Assembly: GCF_014654725.1 (NCBI RefSeq)
Contig: NZ_JACVZV010000013.1
Location: 1-64,000, forward strand
Direction: 5' to 3'
Length of the DNA stretch: 64,000 bases
Origin: Vulcanococcus sp. Clear-D1
GTDB lineage: Bacteria > Cyanobacteriota > Cyanobacteriia > PCC-6307 > Cyanobiaceae
The translations under genes and the position numbers were made by a program. Positions within the stretch are counted from its first letter, which is position 1, and every line of letters starts with the position of its first letter. This document shows, piece by piece, positions 43,434 to 52,197 of this stretch. The notes beneath the pieces were generated by a model, which saw only the letters and a program-made list of their open reading frames with translations, searched no databases and was not told the origin of the DNA.

Positions 43434-46400
43434 GCCGGCTGCAGTTCCGCCAGCTCCTTGAGGGCCAGCAGCTGCCAGCGGCGGCACTGGGCCGGTGAGG
43501 AGCGGTAGAAGCCATCCCAGGCTTCCGCCTTGTGGGAGGGGTACTCCTCCGGTGGCTGCTCGGGGTGCTGCTGCTGCCAGCCCACCCGCACGGCGTGGCC
43601 GATCACCACATCGAGGGCCAGGTCGTCGTCGAAGCGCATCTGGGGGTTGGCATCCACAAACGCAATCAGGGTGATCAGCGTTTCAATGCAGAGCCGGCGG
43701 TATTCCGGCGCCTCGATCTTGCTGAGCAGGTGCTCCACGTGGGTGGCGAAGTTGCGCTCGCCCGGGGTTTTCTCCTTGAGCAGGGCGCTTTCGAGCCGGT
43801 TGCGGCGCTCGAGCTTGTCGCCGATCACCAGGCCGCGGCAGTGGTGCAGCAGCTCCCAGATGCCCGGGTGAAAGTTGCGCGGCACGATCTGCAGCGCTCC
43901 CATACGCTCGCGGTGCTTCAGCCAGCAACCGCTCTTGGGCAGCTCCTCCAAGGGATCGGGCGCTTCCCAGCGCACGCGGCCGCTCACATGCAACTGCTCC
44001 TTGCGCTGCAGCGCCGCCTTGGCGTGCTCCACATCGCGCAGCACTTGCTGCAGGCGCCGGCGAATCGCGTGGGGCGGCTCATCGCAGAGGGCCTCGAACG
44101 CTTCGATCGGGGTGAGATCGCGCTCGCCCGCCAGTTCGCTGGTGAGCAGCAACAGCAGCTGACCGAGTTGCAGGGTGAGGCTGCCGCTGAGCAGGGCCGG
44201 CTCCCGCCGGGCCACACCATCGAGGGCCAGGAGCAGCTCCTGCTGCAGCATCCATTCGCGGCCGTCTTCGCCGCTGAAGCGCTGGATCATCGCCGCGATC
44301 GCCAGGCTGCCGGTGGGTTGGCTGAGCAGCGATTCGTTGGTGTAGTTGCGGCCCACCACCACCTGCTTCTGGCGCACCAACAGATCGGTGAGCGCGTCTT
44401 CCAGCTGCGGGTGCACCAGGCCGAGGGAGCCGGCGCAGCGGCGCACCACGTTCCAATTGGCATCGGCCAGCGCGCGCCGGTAGATCTCCTCCAGCAGGGC
44501 CTGGGGGGTGGCGCTGCCGCCGGGGCCGCTGAGCTCAGCCTCCAGGCCCAGGCGATGCACGAGTTGCTCCAGCAGCTCGGCCTGCTCCGGCAGCGATTGG
44601 CTTTGCCAGAGGCGCTCGGCGAGCGCGTCGATCCCCGACTCCTCCAGCTCCTGCTCCTCCTCGGCGGTGAGCGGTTGTTGTTCGGTGCTGGCCCGCAGCA
44701 GGGTGGGGGCCGGTTGGCTGCGCGGCTGGTCTTGGGGTTGGGCGTGCTCGGGCAGTTCGGCCCAGCTGGCCTGGTCCATCAGCTCCTGCAGGGGTGCCAG
44801 CTGCACCGCCACCCCGTTCACCAGGCCACTGCGCAGCCGCTCGCCAAGCCGCAGGAATGAATCCGGGCTGCGCTGGAAGGGGCCCTCCTCCACGGGGATT
44901 AGCAGCACCGGGGCGCCGGCGCCCCGCCAGTGCCGTTGCAATTGGCTGATCTCGCTCTCCACCGCATCCACCAGCAGTTCGGGATCGTCGGAGAGGTAGT
45001 AGGTGCTCTCCTCGAGCACGGCCGGCAGGAAGGCCAGCGGTTGGCCGCCCTGGCGGTAGAGCCGGGCCGTCACCATCGTTTCCATCCGCAGCGGCGGGTG
45101 GCCGCTGAGCCCCAGGCGTGGATTGGCGCCCACGGCCCCCATACGCTCGCCCAGTTCCGCCGAGCTGGCGATCGCCACCTGGCCGGGGCGCGTCACCGCC
45201 AGGCCGGCCTGCTCCAGCGCGGTGGCGATGTGCTCACGCGCCGGCACGAAGCTCACCAGCACCTGATCGGCGCCAAGCGGGCAGCTCAGGCGGCGGCCAC
45301 TGGGGTCGAGATCGTCGGGTTTGAGCAGGCCCAGCAGCAGGAGATCCCCGAGCCAGGTGAGGCTCTGGGTCCAGAGCAGTGGCACGTTCTCGTTGGGGAT
45401 GCGCGGCTGGCTGCCGGGCTTCAGGCGCTCGGCTTCCACAGCCTCCTTCGGCACCACGTAGAGCTCCGGCAGGAGCGCCACACCATCCACGTCCACCGCC
45501 ACGCGGTGGAGCCGCTCGCGCCATTGCCAGGCTTCGGCCCAGCGCTCTTCGCAGCAGGCGGTGATCAGCTCGTAGGCCAGAAACAGCGGCCATTCGCATT
45601 CGATGTGCTCGAACTGGGCCAGCTCCTCGCGTTCGTAGTGCAGGCGGGTGTGGTCTTCCACCACGGTTTGGTGCCCGTCGCGGCGGAAGCGCTTGTAGCC
45701 GTAGGGCCCGCCCAGCTCGGTGCGGATCTTGCTGCGGGTGCGCTCCACTAGCGAAGGATCCTCCACGGCCCAGGCGGGGTAGCCGATCACCGAGAGGCAG
45801 GCCGCATCCACCTCTTTGCTGGCGGATTCGCGCGGCAGCAGGCCGGTGAGGGCGCGGCGCAGGCGCACGATTGCGTCGTGGGGGATGTGCAGGCTGCACT
45901 GGCCATTGCCGTGGGGGCCATAGAGATCCAGGCCTTCCAGCGCTTCCAGCGATGCCTTCACCAGGCCAATCGAACTGGCATTGCGCTCCGGCAGGCCGTG
46001 GTTGCCCTTGTCTCCCCGCTCCCAGATGCCGTAGTCGCGCACCCGGTAGGCCCGGGCCACGTAATACACCAGGTTTTGGATGAAATCGCGTTCGTGGCTG
46101 GTCTGCACCACCACTAGGCCGGAGCGGGTGAGCTGCGCCAGCTGCAGCAGGAAGAGAGCCGTGGCATCGAGCTGCAGGTGGCCCCAGCCGTCATCGGGCA
46201 CCACCGGTTCGCCGCTGCTGGTGTCGTATTTGGCGTGCAGTGCATCCAGCGGCTCGAGGCTGTGCTTGAAGCGCTCCACCTTGGCGGCCTGGCGCAGCAT
46301 GGCGTTGAGCAGGCCGCGCATCAGTTGCAGCACCCGCTGCTCCAGCTCGAACACACGCGTGGTGGCGCCGCTGAGGCGCCGGTGTGCCAGCGCCAGACCC

Positions 46401-46624
46401 CACACGCATTGGATCGAATACACGCAATCGCGCACCCAGGCGTCGCCGTAGTTGCCGTGCACCGTGTTGGCGGTGCTGGCGGGCAACAGGCCGGTGATCG
46501 GGTGCTGGCGCTGCAGCACCACCCGATCGATCTGAGCATCGAGCTCCTGCAACCGCTGCCAGGCTTCGGCGGCGCTCAGCTGCAACGGTGTCGCCTGGCT
46601 GGCCGTGGGTGCGCTGCTGAGCAT
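43430..46624 (-). CDS. GH15 / phosphorylase kinase alpha-like protein
   Basis: ATG 46624 gives 1064 aa. The N-terminal half is an (alpha/alpha)6 glucoamylase-like domain: HGNYGDAWVRDCVYSIQCVW near residue 57, DDGWGHLQLDATALFLLQLA near residue 140, WERGDKGNHGLPERNASSIG and YGYKRFRRDGHQTVVED. These motifs are shared with the regulatory alpha/beta subunits of eukaryotic phosphorylase kinase. The C-terminal half (to residue 1064) also resembles that family. Glucoamylase catalytic activity is uncertain; binding of glycogen or oligosaccharides is possible. Function in cyanobacteria is unproven. Divergent from the WecG-type gene, with 59 nt between. Confidence 0.85.
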   Translation of the reverse strand: MLSSAPTASQATPLQLSAAEAWQRLQELDAQIDRVVLQRQHPITGLLPASTANTVHGNYGDAWVRDCVYSIQCVWGLALAHRRLSGATTRVFELEQRVLQLMRGLLNAMLRQAAKVERFKHSLEPLDALHAKYDTSSGEPVVPDDGWGHLQLDATALFLLQLAQLTRSGLVVVQTSHERDFIQNLVYYVARAYRVRDYGIWERGDKGNHGLPERNASSIGLVKASLEALEGLDLYGPHGNGQCSLHIPHDAIVRLRRALTGLLPRESASKEVDAACLSVIGYPAWAVEDPSLVERTRSKIRTELGGPYGYKRFRRDGHQTVVEDHTRLHYEREELAQFEHIECEWPLFLAYELITACCEERWAEAWQWRERLHRVAVDVDGVALLPELYVVPKEAVEAERLKPGSQPRIPNENVPLLWTQSLTWLGDLLLLGLLKPDDLDPSGRRLSCPLGADQVLVSFVPAREHIATALEQAGLAVTRPGQVAIASSAELGERMGAVGANPRLGLSGHPPLRMETMVTARLYRQGGQPLAFLPAVLEESTYYLSDDPELLVDAVESEISQLQRHWRGAGAPVLLIPVEEGPFQRSPDSFLRLGERLRSGLVNGVAVQLAPLQELMDQASWAELPEHAQPQDQPRSQPAPTLLRASTEQQPLTAEEEQELEESGIDALAERLWQSQSLPEQAELLEQLVHRLGLEAELSGPGGSATPQALLEEIYRRALADANWNVVRRCAGSLGLVHPQLEDALTDLLVRQKQVVVGRNYTNESLLSQPTGSLAIAAMIQRFSGEDGREWMLQQELLLALDGVARREPALLSGSLTLQLGQLLLLLTSELAGERDLTPIEAFEALCDEPPHAIRRRLQQVLRDVEHAKAALQRKEQLHVSGRVRWEAPDPLEELPKSGCWLKHRERMGALQIVPRNFHPGIWELLHHCRGLVIGDKLERRNRLESALLKEKTPGERNFATHVEHLLSKIEAPEYRRLCIETLITLIAFVDANPQMRFDDDLALDVVIGHAVRVGWQQQHPEQPPEEYPSHKAEAWDGFYRSSPAQCRRWQLLALKELAELQPA

Positions 46625-46683
46625 CGTGGGCGCGGCGGAACCGGGCTGCAGCCATAGATTCTCTCGTGTGGCCCCTGCGCTCG

Positions 46684-47451
46684 ATGGCATCAATGGCGAC
46701 GGATGCGTCCCGCACTGGCTTTCGAGGTTCCACAGAGCCGCCCTCGTGGACGGTGACCTCCGTGCTTGGCGTACAGGTGGCCGTGAGCAGCAACGTGTTT
46801 GCGGCCGCACTGGAGCTCAAACAGCGCGGTGGCGGCCAGATCGTGACGCTCAACGCTGAGATGACCATGGCGGCTCGGGCTAATCCCGAGCTCGGCGCCG
46901 CCATCGCCGAGGCCGATCTGGTGATTCCCGACGGGGCCGGCGTGGTGTGGGCTCTGGGGCGCCAGGGCTATCGGGTGCGTCGCAGCCCGGGGATTGAGCT
47001 CGCCCGCCAGTTGCTGGTGTACGCCGCAGCCCGCCAGTGGCGGGTGGCGCTGGTGGGGGCCAGCCCCGAGGTGATGGAGCGGTTGGTGGAGCGGTTGCAG
47101 GCCGAGATCCCGCAGATCGATCTGGCCTTCGCCATCCATGGCTATCAAGACCCGGAGCAGTGGCCGGGCATCGAGCAGCAGCTGCAGCAAGCCCGGCCGG
47201 ATCTGGTGCTGGTGGCCCTGGGGGTGCCCCGCCAGGAAACCTGGATTCAGCGGCTGCATCCAGAACAGCCGGGCCTGTGGATGGGCGTGGGCGGCAGCTT
47301 TGACGTGTGGTCGGGCACCAAGCAGCGTGCGCCCGAGTGGATGGGCCGGCTGCAGATCGAGTGGCTCTATCGCCTGATCCAGGAGCCCAGCCGCTGGCGG
47401 CGCATGTTGGCCCTGCCTGCGTTTGCTTGGGAGGTGCTGCGGCGCGGCTGA
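46684..47451 (+). CDS. WecG/TagA/CpsF family glycosyltransferase
   Basis: ATG 46684 gives 255 aa (GTG 46666 and ATG 46693 are alternatives). Family GT26 motifs are TLNAEMTMAARANPELGAAI, DLVIPDGAGVVWALGRQGY, RSPGIELARQLL, LVALGVPRQETWIQR and GVGGSFDVWSGTKQRAPEWM. These enzymes add N-acetylmannosamine-type sugars to lipid-linked precursors for teichoic acids, enterobacterial common antigen or other envelope polymers. The polymer in this organism is unknown. A WecA-like initiating transferase lies at 62229-63323. Confidence 0.92.
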   Translation: MASMATDASRTGFRGSTEPPSWTVTSVLGVQVAVSSNVFAAALELKQRGGGQIVTLNAEMTMAARANPELGAAIAEADLVIPDGAGVVWALGRQGYRVRRSPGIELARQLLVYAAARQWRVALVGASPEVMERLVERLQAEIPQIDLAFAIHGYQDPEQWPGIEQQLQQARPDLVLVALGVPRQETWIQRLHPEQPGLWMGVGGSFDVWSGTKQRAPEWMGRLQIEWLYRLIQEPSRWRRMLALPAFAWEVLRRG

Positions 47452-47480
47452 TTGAGGGCCGTTGCTCAGGCTTAGTCAGC

Positions 47481-47510
47481 AAAAAGCGGTGGAAGCCAAG
47501 CTCCCACCGC
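47481..47510 (-). terminator. Intrinsic terminator of psbK
   Basis: On the minus strand an 11-bp stem (GCGGTGGGAGC with GCTTCCACCGC, one G-T pair) around a 3-nt loop is followed by five Ts. It lies about 55 nt beyond the psbK stop. Confidence 0.85.
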
Positions 47511-47565
47511 AATGGTTGGAACTGCCGAGATCTGGTCTCAGCGGTTCAGGATCAATCTGCTGGCT

Positions 47566-47709
47566 TCAGCGGAAGCCCACCGAGGCCTGCCATACGAAGG
47601 CCAGCAGCAAGAAGAACAGGGGAATGATCGGCAGGATGTCCACCAGGGGCGCGAAGGCCTGATAGGCCTCGGGCAGCTGGGCCAGGGTCTGCAGGGCGTA
47701 GGCGGCCAT
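47566..47709 (-). CDS. psbK: Photosystem II protein K
   Basis: A 47-aa precursor is read from ATG 47709 to TGA 47566. The mature part [20 protein letters not shown] followed by [16 protein letters not shown] is the PsbK signature, after a short leader [11 protein letters not shown] that is normally removed. PsbK is a single-helix PSII subunit near CP43, helping dimer stability and plastoquinone binding. It follows tgt by 30 nt on the same strand and has its own terminator. Confidence 0.96.
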   Translation of the reverse strand: MAAYALQTLAQLPEAYQAFAPLVDILPIIPLFFLLLAFVWQASVGFR

Positions 47710-47739
47710 CCCGGAATGTTCGTTGGCTAGAGGCGGACG

Positions 47740-48888
47740 CTACCACGTGTGTGCGGCTGGGGAGTCGGGTTCCCAGGGAGCGAAATCCTCTGCAAAACAA
47801 CCGTCGCGAATCGCGCGGGCCATGGCGCTGCTGAAGCGCACCAGCTGGGTGATGTTGTGCAGGCTCAGCAGGATCTTGCCCAACAGTTCATCGGTCTTGA
47901 TCAGGTGGTGCAGGTAGGCGCGGCTGTGCACCGTGCAGGCCGGGCACGAGCAGCTCGGATCGAGGGGGGTGTGGTCGTGGCGGAAGCGGGCGTTCTTGAG
48001 GTTCCAGCGTTCGCCGCCCACCAAGGCCGCGCCATGGCGGCCCAATCGGGTGGGGAGAACGCAATCAAACACATCGAAGCCGTTAGCCACCGCGATCGCC
48101 ATCTCCGGCAGAGTGCCCACCCCCATTAAGTAGTGGGGCTTGTCGTCGGGCAGCAGCGGCCCCACCTGGCGCACGATCCGGTGCATCTCTTCGGCCGGCT
48201 CACCCACGCTCACCCCGCCTACGGCGATGCCGGGTAGCCCCATGGAGCTCACCACCCGAGCCGACTCTTCGCGTAGATGCGGGAAACAGCCCCCTTGCAC
48301 GATGCCGAACAGGGCCTGATCACTTTTGGTGTGGCTGGTGATGCAGCGCTCCAACCAGGCGTGGGTGCGGCGGCAGGCGGCGGCCACCTCGCTTTCGGTG
48401 GCCGGATAGGGCGGGCACTGATCGAAGGCCATCGCCACATCGGCGGCCAGGGTCATCTGGATCGCCATCGAGCGCTCGGGGGTGAGGTCGATGCGGGCGC
48501 CGTCGCGGGGGGAGCGGAACACCACGCCCCGGTCGTTGATCGTGTTGATGTCGCCCAGGCTGAACACCTGGAAGCCGCCCGAATCGGTGAGCATCGGGCC
48601 GTCCCAGGCCATGAAGCGGTGCAGGCCGCCGCCGTCGGCCACGATCTGCTCGCCGGGCTGCAGGTGCAGGTGGAAGGTGTTGGAGAGCACCATCTCGGCG
48701 CCGGTGGCCTTGAGCTGGGCGGGTGTCACGCCCTTCACCGTGGCCAGGGTGCCCACCGGCATGAACCGCGGGGTGTTCACCACCCCATGGGGGGTGTGAA
48801 AGCAGCCGCAGCGGGCGCGGGTGTTCGGGCAGTGGGCTGTGATCTCGAACGCGAACACCAGCGAGGCAGCAGGATTGGCTGATCCCAT
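47740..48888 (-). CDS. tgt: tRNA-guanine transglycosylase (queuine tRNA-ribosyltransferase)
   Basis: The 382-aa enzyme inserts queuosine precursor at G34 of GUN-anticodon tRNAs. Catalytic Asp region [56 protein letters not shown] with GGVSVGEP, and zinc ligands in [18 protein letters not shown] are all present. Length is usual. ATG 48888 is only 2 nt from the divergent cobS start, so their promoters must overlap coding sequence or the starts are slightly off. Confidence 0.96.
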   Translation of the reverse strand: MGSANPAASLVFAFEITAHCPNTRARCGCFHTPHGVVNTPRFMPVGTLATVKGVTPAQLKATGAEMVLSNTFHLHLQPGEQIVADGGGLHRFMAWDGPMLTDSGGFQVFSLGDINTINDRGVVFRSPRDGARIDLTPERSMAIQMTLAADVAMAFDQCPPYPATESEVAAACRRTHAWLERCITSHTKSDQALFGIVQGGCFPHLREESARVVSSMGLPGIAVGGVSVGEPAEEMHRIVRQVGPLLPDDKPHYLMGVGTLPEMAIAVANGFDVFDCVLPTRLGRHGAALVGGERWNLKNARFRHDHTPLDPSCSCPACTVHSRAYLHHLIKTDELLGKILLSLHNITQLVRFSSAMARAIRDGCFAEDFAPWEPDSPAAHTW

Positions 48889-48890
48889 CG

Positions 48891-49685
48891 TTGCTGGCCG
48901 TGGCCAAGGCCCCGTTTCGCCTCGCCTGGCTGGGGGATCTGGCCGGCGCCTGGATCTTTTACAGCGTGCTGCCGCTGCCGCCTGGGATCACGCCGCGGTT
49001 TGAACGCATTGCCCGTTTCGCCCCCTGGGTGGCGCTGGTGATCGGTGGGCTGGAGGCGGCGCTGTGGCAGGGGCTGGCCGGCGCTGGGCTTGTGGCGCAG
49101 CTGGCCTTGGTGCTCGCGCTCGGCAGCGCCCTCAGCGGCGGCCTGCATCTCGATGGCGCCATGGATACGGCCGATGGGCTGGCGGCGGGGCCGCAGCGCC
49201 GCCTGGAGGCGATGGACGACAGCCGCGTGGGGGCCAGTGGCGTTCAGGCGCTGCTGCAGCTGGTGTTGGTGCGGATCGGGGGGCTCGCCTTGTTGGCGGT
49301 CGCGGCGCCCTGGGGGTTGGTGTGGGCTGCGGTGTGGGGACGGATCGCGCCGTTGGTGGCGATGCAGCTGTTCCCTTATCTGCGCGAACCCGGCACTGGC
49401 ACCGCCGCCTTCCATCGCCGCCATTGGCAAGGTTGGTGGGCGGAGCTGGTGCCTTCGCTGATGCTGCTGGGGGCACTCACCGCTCTGGCCCTCCGCTTTG
49501 CGGCGGGGCCCTGGTGGTGGCTGGGCTGGCTGGGGCTGCTGCCGGCGGTGTTGGTGCCGCTTGAGCTGGGGCGGCGCCTCGGCGGCCACAGCGGCGACAG
49601 CTATGGCGCCTGCGTGGAATGGACGGTGAGCTGGAGCCTGCTGCTGATGGGCTTGATCAGCTGGCGGATGACAGCGGCAGGCTGA
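48891..49685 (+). CDS. cobS: Adenosylcobinamide-GDP ribazoletransferase (cobalamin synthase)
   Basis: The 264-aa polytopic membrane enzyme joins the nucleotide loop to adenosylcobinamide in vitamin B12 synthesis. The acidic motif [36 protein letters not shown] and the C-terminal [15 protein letters not shown] are typical. At least six hydrophobic helices are visible. The start is TTG 48891 or GTG 48900. Cyanobacteria of this group make pseudocobalamin. No B12 riboswitch is seen upstream. The 3' end overlaps the histidine kinase by 29 bp, tail to tail. Confidence 0.93.
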   Translation: MLAVAKAPFRLAWLGDLAGAWIFYSVLPLPPGITPRFERIARFAPWVALVIGGLEAALWQGLAGAGLVAQLALVLALGSALSGGLHLDGAMDTADGLAAGPQRRLEAMDDSRVGASGVQALLQLVLVRIGGLALLAVAAPWGLVWAAVWGRIAPLVAMQLFPYLREPGTGTAAFHRRHWQGWWAELVPSLMLLGALTALALRFAAGPWWWLGWLGLLPAVLVPLELGRRLGGHSGDSYGACVEWTVSWSLLLMGLISWRMTAAG

Positions 49686-50766
49686 GGCGAAACGCGTTGC
49701 CGGCGGCGGGCAGCTGCGGATCGAGGCTGCTGGCGGGCACCACCAGCTCCAGCTCGCCGCCCAGGCTGCGGGCCAGATCGCGGGCCAGGGCGAGCCCCAG
49801 GCCGCTGCCCGGCAGGGCCGCACCACGGCTGCCCCGCACCCCCTTGGCAAAGATCTGCTCTCGCTCCTCCAGGGGCACCGGAGGCCCGCTGTCCCAGATG
49901 CTCAGCTCCAGGCGCCCGGTGCATTGGCAGTGCAGACCGATGGCGCCGCCGCTGCGGCTGTAGCGGAAGGCGTTTTCCAGCAGGTTGGCCACGATTTCAC
50001 CGATGGCGCTGCCATCGCCCTGCCAATTGGGTAGGGATGTGGGGGTCTGCCAGGGGCGCCCTTGCAGATTGGCGGTGGCGGCGGCGCGCTCCAGCAGCGG
50101 CCGCAGGATCTGCTCGAGGCTCTGTGGTGTGCTCTCGCTGAGCGCGGGCGGCAGCAGTAGGGGCGTGCTGGTGTCGCTGCTCACGAGAGCGGGGGCTTCG
50201 GTGAGGTGATCGATCGCTTCCACATAGCGGCTGATCTGGCGCTGCTCACCCAGCAGGCTGTCCACCAGTGAGAGGTTGCGGGCATCGCCATCGAGGCGCC
50301 GGCGCAGCAGTTGCCCGAAGGTGCGCAGGGCGGCCAGGGGATTGCGCAGTTGATGCACCAGCAGCCGCAGCTCGTCGTCGCGCTGGCTCAGCTCGCGGCC
50401 CAGCCGCTGCTGCTCCAGATCCAGGCGCAGCGCTTCGGTGAGGCAGCGAGCTGTGGCCTCCAGCCGTTCGCTGAGGCTGGCGGGCCAGGGCCAGCGATCC
50501 GCATCCACCCGCAGGGCGCCGAGCAGCATCGTCTCGTCGCGCAGAGCCAGCCAGCGGCGGCCGCTTTCCACGTTGGCGTCGTGTCCCGCAGCGGTGCCTT
50601 CGCTAAGGGCCAGGGACTGGGGCCAGCGGCCGATCGCCACCAGCGAGGGTTGGCCACTGGGTTCTGGCACCGCCACATACACCACCAGGGCCAGGAGGTC
50701 GGGCCGATCCGTGAATTGGGCCAGCTGCTGCTCGAGCAGTGCCAGAAACCGCTTGGAGACCTGCAT
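49657..50766 (-). CDS. Soluble sensor histidine kinase, Hik2/CSK-like
   Basis: The 369-aa kinase has an N-terminal GAF-like input domain of about 110 residues with no membrane helix. The DHp helix has the phospho-acceptor His138 in LRLLVHQLRNPLAALRTFGQ. The HATPase domain has the N box VANLLENAFRYSR, the D box IWDSGPPVP and the G box GSGLGLALARDLARSLGG. HQLRNPLAALRTFG resembles the H box of the Hik2/chloroplast sensor kinase family, which senses redox or salt and tunes photosystem genes. That sub-assignment is inferred. No response regulator is adjacent. Confidence 0.85.
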   Translation of the reverse strand: MQVSKRFLALLEQQLAQFTDRPDLLALVVYVAVPEPSGQPSLVAIGRWPQSLALSEGTAAGHDANVESGRRWLALRDETMLLGALRVDADRWPWPASLSERLEATARCLTEALRLDLEQQRLGRELSQRDDELRLLVHQLRNPLAALRTFGQLLRRRLDGDARNLSLVDSLLGEQRQISRYVEAIDHLTEAPALVSSDTSTPLLLPPALSESTPQSLEQILRPLLERAAATANLQGRPWQTPTSLPNWQGDGSAIGEIVANLLENAFRYSRSGGAIGLHCQCTGRLELSIWDSGPPVPLEEREQIFAKGVRGSRGAALPGSGLGLALARDLARSLGGELELVVPASSLDPQLPAAGNAFRLSLPLSSAS

Positions 50767-51109
50767 CTGAGCGGGAACTGGGGTGGGATCCGGCCCGCTC
50801 AGCGCGCAGGCCCAGCAGAAATTTCCCCGACCGTGTTCGAAATCTGGGAAAAAGTCTTAAGATTCTCGGTATCGACCAATACCTCGCGGTCCGGGTTCGG
50901 GCGGCGCAGCGATCGGCCCATCCGGCTTTTGTTGCATCTCCGTGCAATTGAGGCTACAGCAGTGGATGTTGCGTCCTCTGCTGATCGGAGCGGTGCCGTT
51001 GTGGCGCCCACCCGGCTCGCAGGTGTATGGGCGTTGCCGAGGCTTCCGGTCCTTGTGGCTGGTCCTCATCGTCCGACTCCATCCACCCTGCCCTCACGGG
51101 CTTAGCTCC
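50767..51109. other. 343-nt intergenic region between divergent genes
   Basis: This lies between the minus-strand kinase start and the plus-strand DUF3155 start. It contains an 8-bp inverted repeat TGAGCGGG / CCCGCTCA (50768-50775 and 50794-50801) next to the kinase start, and an AT-richer patch at about 50818-50900 that probably holds promoters. No credible gene is seen. Confidence 0.55.
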
Positions 51110-51481
51110 ATGTCCAAGAAGCGCAAGCGCATCAGTCGCCGCCGTCTAGCCGGTCAGCGGGTTCTGGCTCATGTCGCCACCCACAACCTCGAAACCGGCG
51201 ACTACAAACCCGTCACCGCTGCACGTCGCTACATCGCTGAGGGCGGCATCGTGCCCCCCGCGATCCTGAACGTGCGTCGCAACGAGCACACCACCGACCG
51301 CTTCTTCTGGGGCGAGAAGGGTCTGTTCAGTGCCCAGTACGCCGAAGAGAACCACTTCCTGTTCCCCTCTCTGCGCGAGATCGTGGATCGCATCGGCGAG
51401 GACACCCTGTTCGCCGGCCTGGAGGCCATGGCTGCCGACGACTGGGAAGAGATGGAGGAGTACGAATACGCCTTCGTTTGA
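51110..51481 (+). CDS. DUF3155 domain protein
   Basis: ATG 51110 gives a 123-aa protein beginning MSKKRKRISRRRLAGQRVLA, strongly basic, then HNLETGDYKPVTAARRYIAE, RRNEHTTDRFFWGEKGLFSA and YAEENHFLFPSLR. The acidic tail is DDWEEMEEYEYAFV. This is the cyanobacterial DUF3155 family, conserved but of unknown function; the charged, basic-to-acidic layout would suit nucleic-acid or ribosome association (inference). It has its own intrinsic terminator downstream. Confidence 0.9.
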   Translation: MSKKRKRISRRRLAGQRVLAHVATHNLETGDYKPVTAARRYIAEGGIVPPAILNVRRNEHTTDRFFWGEKGLFSAQYAEENHFLFPSLREIVDRIGEDTLFAGLEAMAADDWEEMEEYEYAFV

Positions 51482-51503
51482 GCGAAACGGCGTTTGCGCT
51501 TCC

Positions 51504-51530
51504 AGCCGGTCCCAAGGGACCGGCTTTTTT
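51504..51530 (+). terminator. Intrinsic terminator after DUF3155
   Basis: AGCCGGTCCC (51504-51513) and GGGACCGGCT (51516-51525) form a perfect 10-bp stem with a 2-nt loop, followed by a run of Ts to 51530. The esterase stop codon on the other strand begins at the last T. Confidence 0.93.
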
Positions 51531-52141
51531 CATGGCTGTGTGTTCAGCTGCTGGCGTACAAAGGCTCGGATCTGCGGCAGCACCGCAGCATCAATGGTGT
51601 GACCGCCATCGAACGCGAGCAGTTCGGCGCTGTTGCCGGCGGCGATCAGCCGCTCCTGAGCGGCTTTGCTGGCGGCGAAGGGCACCACGGGATCCTCCCG
51701 TCCATGGCTGAGCAGCACCGGTGCCACCGCTGCACCCGGATGCCAGCCCTCATGGGGATAGCCACTGCAGGCCACGATGCCGGCTAAAGGCAGGCTGCTG
51801 CCCACATCCAAGGCCATAGCGCCTCCCTGGGAGAAGCCGAGCAGCACCGTGCTGGCTAGGGGCACCGTGGTGGCCAGATCCTCCAGGCGCTCTTTGAGGG
51901 CCGTGCGGGCGGCGGGCAGCTGCGTCCAGTCGATTGGCTGCAGGCCGTACCACTGGCGGCCTGTGCCGTAGGGATGCGGCTCCGGTGCCCGCAGCGCCAC
52001 CACGCTCACGTCAGGGCTCACCAGCAACGGGCCGAGATTCAACAGGTCGTCGGCATCGGCTCCCCAGCCATGCAGCAGCACCAGCCGACAGGCGGCCTCA
52101 GCGGGGCCGCATTGGAGCTGATCAGAGAAGGAACCGGTCAT
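51530..52141 (-). CDS. Carboxylesterase/phospholipase-type alpha/beta hydrolase
   Basis: ATG 52141 gives 203 aa (ATG 52192 would add 17). The alpha/beta hydrolase fold has RLVLLHGWGADADDLLNLG (oxyanion region), nucleophile Ser in LLGFSQGGAMALDVG, catalytic Asp in LLSHGREDPVVPF and His in FDGGHTID. It is close to the YpfH/EstB-type serine esterases; substrate unknown. Divergent from purH, with 56 nt between starts. Confidence 0.9.
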   Translation of the reverse strand: MTGSFSDQLQCGPAEAACRLVLLHGWGADADDLLNLGPLLVSPDVSVVALRAPEPHPYGTGRQWYGLQPIDWTQLPAARTALKERLEDLATTVPLASTVLLGFSQGGAMALDVGSSLPLAGIVACSGYPHEGWHPGAAVAPVLLSHGREDPVVPFAASKAAQERLIAAGNSAELLAFDGGHTIDAAVLPQIRAFVRQQLNTQP

Positions 52142-52197
52142 CGGCGTGAAGTGCTGCTGCTGCGTAGGTTGGAACGCTTGCCCTCCACTCAACAGCC

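Noticed and set aside
43532-44860. 442-codon open frame on the plus strand
   Set aside because: Antisense to the GH15-like gene, Leu/Gln/His-rich without motifs.
48780-48900. Possible cobalamin riboswitch ahead of cobS
   Set aside because: The tgt and cobS starts are 2 nt apart, so any leader would be inside tgt, and no B12-box-like sequence was seen.
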